From JBKPNJ01 sp963695705 (lineage in GTDB: Bacteria; Actinomycetota; Actinomycetes; Propionibacteriales; Nocardioidaceae): DNA of 64,000 nucleotides. Both the position numbers and the translations under genes were made by a program. Positions 33,505 through 42,240 of this stretch are shown here, piece by piece (the stretch's first letter is position 1; each line of letters opens with the position of its first letter). The notes under the pieces are model-generated. The model saw nothing but the letters and a program-made list of their open reading frames with translations. It had not been told where the DNA came from and made no database searches. The stretch spans positions 372,001-436,000 of the forward strand of contig CAVOHB010000010.1 in assembly GCA_963695705.1 (NCBI GenBank). Reading direction: 5' to 3'.

Positions 33505-35611
33505 AGTCGTCGGGACCGGCGGGATCCGCGGCTGCGGCCCGCACAACGAGCACGTCCACCGCCACCACACCATCGGGTCCGGCCACCAGCGGGTTCACGT
33601 CGAGCGCCTCGAGCGAATCGCCCAGTTCGACGACCAGCGTGGACATGGCCACGACTGCCGCGGACACGGCGGCCCGGTCGCAGGCCGGACGGCCGCGGAC
33701 GCCATCGAGCAGCCGACTGACTGCCAGCTGGGCAACCAGGCGGTCGGCACGGCACGCGTTCACGGGCGGGAGCATCACCCGTCGATCGTGCATCACCTCC
33801 ACCAGGAGCCCGCCGGCCGCAACCAGGACGAGCGGTCCCAGCAACGCGTCGTGCACCATCCCGACGGCCAGCTCGACGCCGTCGGCCGACTGACGCTGGA
33901 CGGTCACCCGGGGCCCTAGCCGCGTCGCCAGCTCGGTGTAGGCGACGGCGGTCGCCGCGTCGTCCGCGATCCCGAGAAGGACACCGCCGACGTCGGACTT
34001 GTGCTCGATCGCTTGATCCGCGGTCTTGAGTACGACCGGAAACCCGATCCGTCGGGCGGCGGCGACCGCCTCCTGCACGGTCGACACCAGAACGGTCTCA
34101 ACGACGGGTATCCCATAGTCGGCGACAAGAGCGAACGACATCTGCGCATCCAGCGGCCCGGCGCGCAGCCGTTCGCGCCACCGCTCCTGGCGCCGGCGAT
34201 CGACGACCGGCGCGGAGGTCTGGTGTTCCCGGCCGGACCCGTGTTCGAGCAGATGCCGGATGGCCCGCAGCCCGCTCCGCGTCCCCTCCAGGACCGGGAT
34301 TCCCCGGGCGCGCAGGGCCGAGGCGCGGACCTGGTTGACGGCGGACGCGAGGTTGGCCAGCACCGAGACCGGCTTGGTCGTTGCGTCGTACGCCGCCACC
34401 GCGGCCTGCGGGTAGGACTCGTCCTGGTCGTACTCGTCCACCAGGTCGACGGCCAGGGCGACGGCCGAGACGGCGGGGTCGTCGGCCAGCGCGTTCAGGC
34501 AACCGCTGAACAGTTCGAAGGTCTGCGCCCCGGTCGACCAGGCATCCAGCGGGTTGACCGGCTCCAGGCCGGGGGAGAGCAACGTCCGCAGCCGCGCCGC
34601 GGTGGCCGGGCCAAGGTCCGCGAACCGCAGCCCTATCTCGTGGGCCACGTCGGCAGCGAGCACGCGCTCCGCGCCCGAGTCGTGCACGGTGGCAAGCGCC
34701 GGGGTGTCCAGCGCCGGCGGCCGGCGGCCGACCGCGAAGAGCTCCAGCGTGTCCACCATCTCGGCGAGATCGCGCACCCGGTGCACTCCATAGGCGTCGG
34801 CCAGTGCTTCCCACGCGCCGTCGCCGCCGGCAAGTGCGCCCGAGTGCGCGCCGACCAGCGTCCGGCCGGTGGGTGAGCCGCCAGCGGTGAGCAGGACCAC
34901 CGGCACGTCGGCGTCCCCGGCCCGCTCCAGCGCCGCCCGGAACCGCTCGCTGTCGCGGATGGTCTCCAGCACCAGCCCGACGACTCGGGTCTCTTCGAGA
35001 TCGAGCGCGTAGTCCAGGTAGTCGGCGGCAGTCGTGACCAGCTCCTGTCCCGAGCTGACCGCGAGGGAGAACTCCAGCCGCCGGTGGGTCCGCAGGAAGG
35101 AAGAGAACAGCGACCCCGAATGGGTCACGAGTGCTATCGGACCGACCGGGTGGGGGTAGCGCTCGAGGTAGCCGAGGGCCCGGATGCCGCGTGCCACGTT
35201 GAGGAAACCCATGCAGCTGGCGCCGCACAGAGCCATCCCGGCATCCCTGGCGGTCTTGGCGAGCACCGGTCCGAGTCCCGTCGCGTTGCCGAACACCACC
35301 GCTGCACCGTCGCCGCGCCGCGCGGCCCTGGTGAGCTCCTGGGTCAGCGCGGTGTCGGGCACGCCGAGCAGGACAAGGTCGACAGGATCGCCTAGGGCAT
35401 CGAGGGACGGTACGCAGGGCCGGCCGAGCACCTCGCGGTGGTGCGGGTGTACGAGGTGCACGGTTGGCTTGGCCGGGCTGCGCAGCGCCTCCGTGGCCAG
35501 GCGCTCGCCGAAGCTGCCCGGTCGGGCGCTCGCACCGACCACCGCGACGGTGCGGGGTTCCAGCAACGCCCGAAGGCCGGCCGCCTGTGCGACGTCGATC
35601 GGCCGATCCAT
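33482..35611 (-). CDS. NDP-forming acyl-CoA ligase (acetate-CoA ligase type)
   Basis: A 709-residue fused NDP-forming acyl-CoA synthetase that makes or breaks a CoA thioester with a phosphohistidine intermediate. An N-terminal CoA-binding domain (TVAVVGASARPGSFGE) is followed by the succinyl-CoA-ligase-like part, where VGAHSGALAGGD holds the probable phospho-His. A C-terminal ATP-grasp domain has FPVVLKTADQAIEHKSDVGG. AGGAG six bases upstream supports ATG 35611. It is divergent from the TetR gene with operator site 3 between them. The acid is unknown but should connect to the acyl-CoA dehydrogenase of the locus. Confidence 0.87.
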   Translation of the reverse strand: MDRPIDVAQAAGLRALLEPRTVAVVGASARPGSFGERLATEALRSPAKPTVHLVHPHHREVLGRPCVPSLDALGDPVDLVLLGVPDTALTQELTRAARRGDGAAVVFGNATGLGPVLAKTARDAGMALCGASCMGFLNVARGIRALGYLERYPHPVGPIALVTHSGSLFSSFLRTHRRLEFSLAVSSGQELVTTAADYLDYALDLEETRVVGLVLETIRDSERFRAALERAGDADVPVVLLTAGGSPTGRTLVGAHSGALAGGDGAWEALADAYGVHRVRDLAEMVDTLELFAVGRRPPALDTPALATVHDSGAERVLAADVAHEIGLRFADLGPATAARLRTLLSPGLEPVNPLDAWSTGAQTFELFSGCLNALADDPAVSAVALAVDLVDEYDQDESYPQAAVAAYDATTKPVSVLANLASAVNQVRASALRARGIPVLEGTRSGLRAIRHLLEHGSGREHQTSAPVVDRRRQERWRERLRAGPLDAQMSFALVADYGIPVVETVLVSTVQEAVAAARRIGFPVVLKTADQAIEHKSDVGGVLLGIADDAATAVAYTELATRLGPRVTVQRQSADGVELAVGMVHDALLGPLVLVAAGGLLVEVMHDRRVMLPPVNACRADRLVAQLAVSRLLDGVRGRPACDRAAVSAAVVAMSTLVVELGDSLEALDVNPLVAGPDGVVAVDVLVVRAAAADPAGPDDSARSGGL

Positions 35612-35621
35612 GCCTACTCCT

Positions 35622-35637
35622 GACTGACTGTTCAGTT
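35622..35637. promoter_or_regulatory. TetR-type operator, site 3
   Basis: GACTGACTGTTCAGTT is the third GACTGA-N4-TCAGTY palindrome, with one mismatch in the outer base. It lies 11 bp upstream of the acyl-CoA ligase start and about 50 bp upstream of the TetR gene, so it could control both and give autoregulation. Confidence 0.75.
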
Positions 35638-35684
35638 CACAAGATGCTAGCCTTCGGCCAAGCCATCGGCTCGAACGGGGACGG

Positions 35685-36347
35685 ATGATGACTGCCGAAG
35701 ACGCCTCGGTGCCTGGCGACGACCGTCGGGACCAGATGCTCCGGGCCGCCGCGGAGATTATCGCCGAGCGTGGTTTCTCCGAGACCCGGATCGCCGACGT
35801 CGCCCGCCGCGCGGGCGCGAGTCCGGCGCTCGTCATCTACTACTTCGGTACCAAGGACCACCTGCTCACCGAGGCGCTGCGGTTCTCCGAGCAGTCGTTC
35901 TACGCCGCGGCCGACCAGATGCTGAGCGGGCTGGCCAACGTTCGGCGCCGGCTGGAGGGGCTGGTCCGCCTGACGTGCTTGCCGCAGCAGACCGATGAGA
36001 TACCCGGCTCGTGGGGACTGTGGTTCGACCTGTGGTCCCAGGCGTTCCGCCACCCGGCCGTGGCCCGTGACCGGGTCGAGCTGGACCAGCGCTGGCGAAA
36101 CATGATCACCCGGGTCGTCGACGACGCCATCGCGGCGGCCGAGATCGACAAGATCGACTCCACGGAGTTCGCCGTGACGTTCGCGGCCCTGCTGGACGGG
36201 TTGTCGATCCAGGTCGCGCTGGAGGACCCGGTCGTCGACGCTGACCGGGCGTACCGGATCGCGATGCGCTTCGCCTCGCAGGCACTCGGGTTCGCGTGGG
36301 CGCCGCCACGGCGTCGCCGCACGTCAAAGGCTGGGGGTCCTGCCTAG
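35685..36347 (+). CDS. TetR-family transcriptional regulator of the catabolic locus
   Basis: A 220-residue TetR protein. The HTH is clear: MLRAAAEIIAERGFSETRI, ADVARRAGASPALVIYYFGT then KDHLLTEAL. The C-terminal half is a BetI-like ligand domain with GSWGLWFDLWSQAFRHP and FAALLDGLSIQVALED. It sits amid genes whose promoters share the GACTGA-N4-TCAGTY palindrome, including its own, so it is the probable local repressor. A second ATG three bases in makes the start uncertain by one codon. Its stop overlaps the 3' end of the convergent aminotransferase by four bases. The ligand is unknown. Confidence 0.88.
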   Translation: MMTAEDASVPGDDRRDQMLRAAAEIIAERGFSETRIADVARRAGASPALVIYYFGTKDHLLTEALRFSEQSFYAAADQMLSGLANVRRRLEGLVRLTCLPQQTDEIPGSWGLWFDLWSQAFRHPAVARDRVELDQRWRNMITRVVDDAIAAAEIDKIDSTEFAVTFAALLDGLSIQVALEDPVVDADRAYRIAMRFASQALGFAWAPPRRRRTSKAGGPA

Positions 36348-37741
36348 CCGGCCACCGGCTCGGAGAACCGGGACAGGTGGCGGGTAAGGGTCGCGACGTT
36401 GCCGATGAAACGGTCGACGTCGGCGTCGTCGTGCTGGACCGACAGCAGCCACTGCTCGACCTTCCCCCACGGCGGCAGGAACACGCCACCGTTGTGCTGG
36501 ACGAGCCAGTGGGCTTCACCCAGCCGCTCGTCGATGCCGAGGAAGTCGCGGAAGCAGCGGATCCGGTCGGGCAGGAACGTGATGCATCCCTTGGCCCCGA
36601 TGCTGACGACGTGCCACGGGAGGCCGGCGTCGACGATGACCTGCTCGATCCCCGTGGTCAGCCGTTCCCGCAGCCGGTCCAGATGGGCGTACGCGTCGGG
36701 CGTCAGCACCTGGGTGAGCTGCGCGCGGGACGCGGCCATCGCCAGCGGGTTGCCGTTGAACGTGCCGACCTGCTCGTAGCGCCCGTCGGCGATCCACGCC
36801 ATGATCGACTCGGTCCCACCGACCGCCGCCGATGAGAGCCCGCCGCCGAGCGCCTTGGCGACGCACACCAGGTCAGGGGTGACGCCGGACAGCGCGGTCA
36901 CGCCACCCGGGCCGGTGGTCAGCCCGGTCTTGACTTCGTCGAACGTCAGCAGCGCGCCGTGTCGGTGCAGCAGATCGCGGAGCCCGGCCAGGTATCCCTC
37001 GTCGGGAAGGATGATCCCCGCGTTCATCATGACCGGCTCGAGGATCATGCCCGCGACCTCCCCGGCATGCGCGGTGAGCGCCCGCTCGACAGCGTTGAGG
37101 TCGTTGAATCCGACCACCAGGACCAGATCGCGGATCTGGTGGGGGATGCCGCTGTTGCCTGCCACCCCGATCGGCTGATCGGCCGGGCCGATCTCGTCCG
37201 CCTCGGGAAGGACCGATACCTGCACCGAGTCGTGGTGGCCGTGGTAGCAGCCCTCCACCTTGATCAGCAGGTCGCGCCCGGTGACCGCGCGCATGAGGTG
37301 GACGGCGTCCATCGTCGCCTCGGTGCCGGAGTTGGCGAACCGCCACTGCGGCAGCCCGAACCGGCGCGCCAGATCTTCGGCGACGACGATCGCGTCAGGA
37401 GTCGGCTGGGCGAAGTGGGTGCCCTGCCGCACCCGCGAGCTGACCGCCTCGACGACCGCTGGATGGGCGTGGCCGGCGATGGAGACGCCGTAGCCGCCGT
37501 GGAAGTCGACGTACTCCGTACCGTCGACGTCGTAGACCTTCGAACCTGCTCCATGGCTCAGCCAGACCGCCTGTGGCAGCGCGATCTGCCAGTTCGAGGT
37601 GGCTCCGCCGGCCAGATGCCGGCCCGCCCGCTCGATGAGTTCGCGGCTACGGGGTTGCCGCTTGAGGAACAGCGCGCTCTGCGCCTCGATGAACTCGTCG
37701 AGCGAGATCGGGAGGGTCTTACTGGCCGCTCTCGTGGTCAC
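36344..37741 (-). CDS. Class III aminotransferase (GSA aminomutase-like)
   Basis: A 465-residue PLP enzyme of the class III aminotransferase family, nearest in layout to glutamate-1-semialdehyde aminomutases and omega-aminotransferases. Blocks: YVDFHGGYGVSIAGHAHP, FANSGTEATMDAVHLMRA, KVEGCYHGHHDSVQ, LLTFDEVKTGL with the cofactor Asp-type motif, and VAKALGGGLSSAAVGG with the PLP Lys. The context is catabolic and not tetrapyrrole synthesis, so it probably deaminates an amino substrate for the locus. It is divergent from the ABC transporter operon across operator site 2. Confidence 0.87.
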   Translation of the reverse strand: MTTRAASKTLPISLDEFIEAQSALFLKRQPRSRELIERAGRHLAGGATSNWQIALPQAVWLSHGAGSKVYDVDGTEYVDFHGGYGVSIAGHAHPAVVEAVSSRVRQGTHFAQPTPDAIVVAEDLARRFGLPQWRFANSGTEATMDAVHLMRAVTGRDLLIKVEGCYHGHHDSVQVSVLPEADEIGPADQPIGVAGNSGIPHQIRDLVLVVGFNDLNAVERALTAHAGEVAGMILEPVMMNAGIILPDEGYLAGLRDLLHRHGALLTFDEVKTGLTTGPGGVTALSGVTPDLVCVAKALGGGLSSAAVGGTESIMAWIADGRYEQVGTFNGNPLAMAASRAQLTQVLTPDAYAHLDRLRERLTTGIEQVIVDAGLPWHVVSIGAKGCITFLPDRIRCFRDFLGIDERLGEAHWLVQHNGGVFLPPWGKVEQWLLSVQHDDADVDRFIGNVATLTRHLSRFSEPVAG

Positions 37742-37786
37742 CTCGTGCCCCTATCATGGGCTGCAAATTCAGGCTGCGATCCGATT

Positions 37787-37802
37787 GACTGATCGTTCAG
37801 TC
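37787..37802. promoter_or_regulatory. TetR-type operator, site 2
   Basis: GACTGATCGTTCAGTC lies between the aminotransferase (minus) and the ABC transporter operon (plus). The 22 bases from 37785, TTGACTGATCGTTCAGTC plus TATG, match site 1 except for one base. The spacing to both genes allows control of both divergent promoters. Confidence 0.8.
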
Positions 37803-37920
37803 TATGCGACGGTTCGAATGCTGGGCAACACCTCGAAGGCTGCGGAGGTTCTATGGACGTTGGCTGGGTGACCGCCTACCTGCTCAATGCGGCGAGGACA
37901 TCGATTTCGGAGGGCCTGGC

Positions 37921-39198
37921 GTGAGCTCCGATCCTGCCGATCGGTCACCTGCGCCGCGACGGCCGCGGCCGCAGCTGCATCGGCGGGATGTGCTGCGGGG
38001 CGGGTTGTGGTTGTCGATCGGGATCGGTGCCGCCCCGTTGCTGTCGGCCTGTAACAACGACCAGGTACCGGCTGCCAGGGCGAACGGTAGTGCGCCCTAC
38101 CCGCTGGCGAGACCAAACAAGCCGGTCACCTTGCCGATCAAGGACAGCAACCCGGCGATCGACGATGGGCTGGCGCCCGAGACCGGTGGCGTCTTCAAGA
38201 TCCTCAACTACGACGCCTACATGGCGCCTGGGGTCATGAAGACCTTCGGGGCCGAGCATGACGTGGAGGTCGAGGTCACCCCCTACAACAACTATGACCA
38301 GATGCTCGCCAAGATCCGGGAGCCCGGTGCGTCGTTCGACCTGGTCTTTCCGGGACCAAGCGTGCTCAGCAAGATGGTCTACACCGACCTGATCCAGCCC
38401 CTCAACCAGACCTACATTCCGAATCTCAAGAACGTCTGGCCGGCATACCAGGATCCCTGGTACGACGGCGGCGCACGCTACACCGTGCCGTACACGGTCT
38501 ACACCACCGGCGTCGCCTATCGCGCCGACCGCGTCACGACCGTGCCCAAGGTGGGCTATGACCTGTTCTGGGACACGGATTTCGCCGGCAAGATCTACCT
38601 GCTGGACGATCCGAGCGAGGCTATCGGCATGTCACTGCTCCGCAACAACATCAGCAGGGACATCAATACCGGCGACCCCGATCTGGTCCAGCAGGCGACG
38701 GACAAGCTCATCGAGCTCATCGACCTGGTCAACATCAAGACGACGGTGTCAGCCTACACACTGATCCCGGAGGGTACGGCGACGATCCATCAGTGCTGGA
38801 GCGGCGACATGATCGCAGGTCAGTACTACCTGCCCAAGGGTGAGACCCCTGACGTGCTGGGGTACTGGCTACCGGAGGCCGAGGCCGATCGAGTCATCGG
38901 CAGCGATGTCATCGCCATCCCCAGTGCGGCGGCCAAGCCGGTGCTCGCGCACGCGATGATCAATGACCTGCTCGACAACGACATCTCGCTGCAGAACTTC
39001 GGCTGGAACGGGTACCAGCCGCCGCTCACGAAACTGTCGCCGCAGTACCTGATCGACCAGGGCTACATACCCGACAACCTGATGAACACGGTCGTGCTGC
39101 CCGGGGACTTCAAGAACGGCCTGACGTTCTACGAGGTGAGCCCCGACACCGAAGCGCTCTGGCGGAACTCCTGGGCCAGGTTCAAGGCCGGTGGCTGA
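37921..39198 (+). CDS. ABC transporter substrate-binding lipoprotein (polyamine type)
   Basis: A 425-residue PotD/PotF-type solute-binding protein. The N-terminus carries a twin-arginine signal (HRRDVLRGGLWLSIG) and a lipobox LSAC, so it is a Tat-exported lipoprotein. Mature-region features include FKILNYDAYMAPGVMKTF, VEVEVTPYNNYDQMLAKI, YTVPYTVYTTGVAYR and EGTATIHQCWSGDM. GTG 37921 has GGAGG seven bases upstream; the open frame from 37804 would bury the signal. It heads an operon with two permeases. The family binds polyamines, but relatives bind other amines or organic anions. Confidence 0.88.
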   Translation: MSSDPADRSPAPRRPRPQLHRRDVLRGGLWLSIGIGAAPLLSACNNDQVPAARANGSAPYPLARPNKPVTLPIKDSNPAIDDGLAPETGGVFKILNYDAYMAPGVMKTFGAEHDVEVEVTPYNNYDQMLAKIREPGASFDLVFPGPSVLSKMVYTDLIQPLNQTYIPNLKNVWPAYQDPWYDGGARYTVPYTVYTTGVAYRADRVTTVPKVGYDLFWDTDFAGKIYLLDDPSEAIGMSLLRNNISRDINTGDPDLVQQATDKLIELIDLVNIKTTVSAYTLIPEGTATIHQCWSGDMIAGQYYLPKGETPDVLGYWLPEAEADRVIGSDVIAIPSAAAKPVLAHAMINDLLDNDISLQNFGWNGYQPPLTKLSPQYLIDQGYIPDNLMNTVVLPGDFKNGLTFYEVSPDTEALWRNSWARFKAGG

Positions 39199-40096
39199 GC
39201 CGGCAGCCGACTACGACCGCGGCACCAGGCGGTTGTGGCCGCTTCTAGCCACGCCAGGCGTCATCTGGCTCATCGCCTTGTTCCTGGTGCCGTTCTACGC
39301 GGTCATGGCCGTCGCCTTCAGCGCGAACATCGACATCTTCGGCGAGCCGATCCCGGCGTGGAACCCGCTCGCCTGGCAGTTCGACACGTTCAGCAGTGTC
39401 GTCTCGGAGTCGTTCTCCGGCTCGTTCCAGGCCGTCTGGGTGCGAACCGCGTACTACTCGTTCTGGGCGCTGCTCATCTGTGTCGCCGTCGGCTACCCGG
39501 TGGCCTACTACACGGCTCGGCTGGCCGGCAGCCGACGCGGCCTGATCCTGGCGCTGATACTCGCGCCCTGGTGGATCAACTACATCACCCGGATGCTGGC
39601 CTGGATCAACCTCCTTCAAGACGACGGTTACGTGAACGACCTGCTTGGACTCTTCGGCGTTTCACCGATCTCCTGGTTGTCCGGCAACTCGTTCACGGTC
39701 GTGGTGGCGCTGGCCTATGGATACCTGCCGTTCTTCATCATTCCGCTGTTCGCATCACTCGACCGCATCGACCAGCGTCTGCTCGAAGCGTCGCGCGACC
39801 TCGGGGTCGGGGCCGTTCGCACCTTTGTGCACGTCACGCTGCCACTGTCGAGAATGGGGTTGATCACCGCTTTGGTCGTCACCGCTCTTCCCATGGCCGG
39901 TGACTACTACACCAACACACTGGTGTCCGGCTCGCCCAACACGAACATGATCGGCAACCAGATCGAGCTGTTCCTGCTCCAGGGGCCCGAGAAGAACCTC
40001 GGGGCGTCCTTGGTGTTGTTGCTCTCGTTCCTATTGCTCTTCTTCATGGCCTACTACCTCATCCTGACCCAGCGCGCCAGCAGGGAGGCCCGGTGA
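39191..40096 (+). CDS. ABC transporter permease (PotB-like)
   Basis: A 301-residue permease with about six transmembrane helices (WLIALFLVPFYAVMAVAFS at the start, VLLLSFLLLFFMAYYLIL at the end). The ABC-contact EAA loop is LLEASRDLGVGAVRTFVHVTLP. It overlaps the binding-protein gene by eight bases and the next permease in a GTGA junction, so the three are coupled. It pairs with the PotC-like protein to form the channel. Confidence 0.88.
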   Translation: MAEPAADYDRGTRRLWPLLATPGVIWLIALFLVPFYAVMAVAFSANIDIFGEPIPAWNPLAWQFDTFSSVVSESFSGSFQAVWVRTAYYSFWALLICVAVGYPVAYYTARLAGSRRGLILALILAPWWINYITRMLAWINLLQDDGYVNDLLGLFGVSPISWLSGNSFTVVVALAYGYLPFFIIPLFASLDRIDQRLLEASRDLGVGAVRTFVHVTLPLSRMGLITALVVTALPMAGDYYTNTLVSGSPNTNMIGNQIELFLLQGPEKNLGASLVLLLSFLLLFFMAYYLILTQRASREAR

Positions 40097-41013
40097 CGGG
40101 CGGCGAGGCGTCCGCGGCTGCGCAGGCAGCGTCGAAGTCGAGGAGCAAGCGGGTCCCACCCTGGCGCAACCCTTGGCGCCGCCCCTACATCCTCGGCGGC
40201 GTCACCTGGCTCTACATCCTGTGGTCCCTGCTTCCGATCCTGATCGCCGTCCAGTTCTCCTTCAACGACGGTCGTTCGCGGAGCACCTGGCAGGGCTTCT
40301 CGGTGCAGTGGTACTGCTGCAACGAGGGTTCGGTCTGGGAGGATCCGAGCCTCCTGCTCTCGCTCAAGAACAGCCTCATCCTCGGGCTAGCGACCGTCCT
40401 CATAGCGACCCCATTGGGCGTGATGCTGGCCATGGGGCTCACCCGGTGGCGCTCGCGCACCAGCAACGTGGCGAATGCGATCTCGCTGATCCCGTTGGCC
40501 ACACCTGAGCTGGTGGTCGGATCGGCGCTCTACCTGGTGATGATCAACCTCTACTCATTCGTCCCGTTGGGCCGGCCGGCGATGCTGCTCGGCCACGTGA
40601 CGTTCTCGATCTCCTATGTTCTCGTGATCGTCCGGTCCAGGTTGCTGAGCATCGGTGGCGAGTACGAAGTGGCAGCGAGAGACCTGGGAGCCACGTCCCT
40701 ACAGGCGATCCGCACCGTGCTGATCCCCCTCCTGATGCCCTCAGTCTTCGCATCGGCAATGATCGTGTTCGCCACGTCACTCGATGACTTCGTCGTCAGC
40801 CAGTTCCTGTTCGGTGACGCCTCGAACGTCACTGTCCCCATCAAGCTCTACAACGCGGTGCGGGCAGCGCCGACGCCGGCACTCAACGCATTGGCGACGC
40901 TGCTGCTGGTCGGATCGCTGATCGCGCTGATCCTCGCCTACGTTGTGCTACGGGCGGGAAAGCGAGGGTCGGAGTCTGCCTTGAACGAGTTGACGACGTT
41001 CGAGGGTCCCTGA
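40093..41013 (+). CDS. ABC transporter permease (PotC-like)
   Basis: A 306-residue second permease with about six helices, starting YILGGVTWLYILWSLLPILIA in part. The EAA loop is YEVAARDLGATSLQAIRTVLIP. FATSLDDFVVSQFLFG and NVTVPIKLYNAVR are conserved in PotC-type permeases. It is the last gene of the plus-strand operon and converges on the ATPase gene with a ten-base gap. Confidence 0.88.
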   Translation: MTGGEASAAAQAASKSRSKRVPPWRNPWRRPYILGGVTWLYILWSLLPILIAVQFSFNDGRSRSTWQGFSVQWYCCNEGSVWEDPSLLLSLKNSLILGLATVLIATPLGVMLAMGLTRWRSRTSNVANAISLIPLATPELVVGSALYLVMINLYSFVPLGRPAMLLGHVTFSISYVLVIVRSRLLSIGGEYEVAARDLGATSLQAIRTVLIPLLMPSVFASAMIVFATSLDDFVVSQFLFGDASNVTVPIKLYNAVRAAPTPALNALATLLLVGSLIALILAYVVLRAGKRGSESALNELTTFEGP

Positions 41014-41023
41014 CCGGGTGGAG

Positions 41024-42163
41024 CTAGCCGTCGGCGGGTGCGCTTTCGGCAGCTTGGTTGGACGCGGCCAGCACCCGAAGGGACTGTGGCGGCAGGCAGA
41101 CCGTCACAGGCTGACCGGATGTGAAAGGGTCGTTGGTCGCGGCGTTCGTGAGCAACGACTGCACGACCGAGCCCTGGGGAAGGCGGACCATCACCTGTGT
41201 CGTCGAACCGAGGAACACGGTCCGGTCGATCATCCCCGGCAGTCGATTGGGGCCGGTCCGACCCGGTTCCTCCAGCTCCACGCACTCGGGCCGGATGACC
41301 GCGCGACCCGGACCCGATGCGTGACCGGCGATCGTCTGGGCCTGCAGGGTGAAGGCACCCAGACGAACGGGACGGGTCGGGCCGCTGCCGGACAGACACT
41401 CGATGTCCAGCAGGTTTGCGACGCCGAGGAAATCTGCGACGAACTCGCTGCGCGGCTCCTGGTAGATCTCTCGCGGCGTTCCCATCTGCATGATCCGGCC
41501 CTCGTCCATCACGACGAGCCGGTCGGACATCTCCAGTGCCTCCTCCTGGTCATGGGTGACGAAGACGAAGGTGATGCCGACCTCCCGCTGGAGCGCTGTG
41601 AGCTCACCCCGCAGCGAGTGCCGCAGCTTGGCATCGAGCGCTCCCAGCGGTTCGTCGAGCAGGAGGACCGACGGCTCGAGGACGAGCGCTCGGGCCAGAG
41701 CCACTCGCTGTTGTTGACCTCCTGACAGTTGATGAGGGCGACGACTGGCGAACCCGCCGAGCTGAACCAGGTCGAGCGCCTTCGCCACCAGGGCGGCACG
41801 TTCTCGCTTGTCCACGTCCTTGCGCCAGCGCAGACCGTACTCGACGTTCTTCTCGACATCCAGGTGCGGAAAGAGCGCATAGCTCTGAAACACCGTGTTG
41901 ACCGGTCGTTTGTGCGCGGGAGTCTGCGACACGTCGAGACCGTCGATCATGATCTGCCCGGCCGTCGGCTGCTCGAATCCGGCCAACATGCGCAGCGTCG
42001 TGGTCTTGCCGCAGCCCGAGGGGCCGAGTAGCGAGAAGAATTCACCGGGTTTGACGTCGATGTCGATACCGTCGACGGCGGTGACCGGACCGAAGTCCTT
42101 TCGTAGCCCGATCATCGAGATCGATCCGCCGGCCCGTGCCGTTCGACGAGCACCCTGGGCCAT
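41024..42163 (-). CDS. ABC transporter ATPase (PotA-like)
   Basis: A 379-residue PotA-type ATPase that would power the adjacent permeases. Walker A GPSGCGKTTTLRML, the Q-loop FQSYALFPH, signature LSGGQQQRVALARAL, Walker B VLLLDEPLGALDAKL and switch VFVTHDQ are all intact, followed by a TOBE-type C-terminal domain. It is on the opposite strand from its partners and has no GACTGA site upstream, so it is probably regulated apart from the permeases. The start is uncertain: ATG 42163 is chosen, but the frame opens at 42187. Confidence 0.88.
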   Translation of the reverse strand: MAQGARRTARAGGSISMIGLRKDFGPVTAVDGIDIDVKPGEFFSLLGPSGCGKTTTLRMLAGFEQPTAGQIMIDGLDVSQTPAHKRPVNTVFQSYALFPHLDVEKNVEYGLRWRKDVDKRERAALVAKALDLVQLGGFASRRPHQLSGGQQQRVALARALVLEPSVLLLDEPLGALDAKLRHSLRGELTALQREVGITFVFVTHDQEEALEMSDRLVVMDEGRIMQMGTPREIYQEPRSEFVADFLGVANLLDIECLSGSGPTRPVRLGAFTLQAQTIAGHASGPGRAVIRPECVELEEPGRTGPNRLPGMIDRTVFLGSTTQVMVRLPQGSVVQSLLTNAATNDPFTSGQPVTVCLPPQSLRVLAASNQAAESAPADG

Positions 42164-42240
42164 GCGCAGGAGTGTAAACAGTCGCACCTACGTTGGGAAG
42201 GACGGCCGGCTGCTCGAATGACCAGCTGCCTGCAGCCCGT

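Noticed and set aside
36344..37741. Haem-pathway glutamate-1-semialdehyde aminomutase (hemL)
   Set aside because: The fold matches, but it sits in a TetR-controlled catabolic locus with no other tetrapyrrole genes, so a catabolic aminotransferase is more likely.
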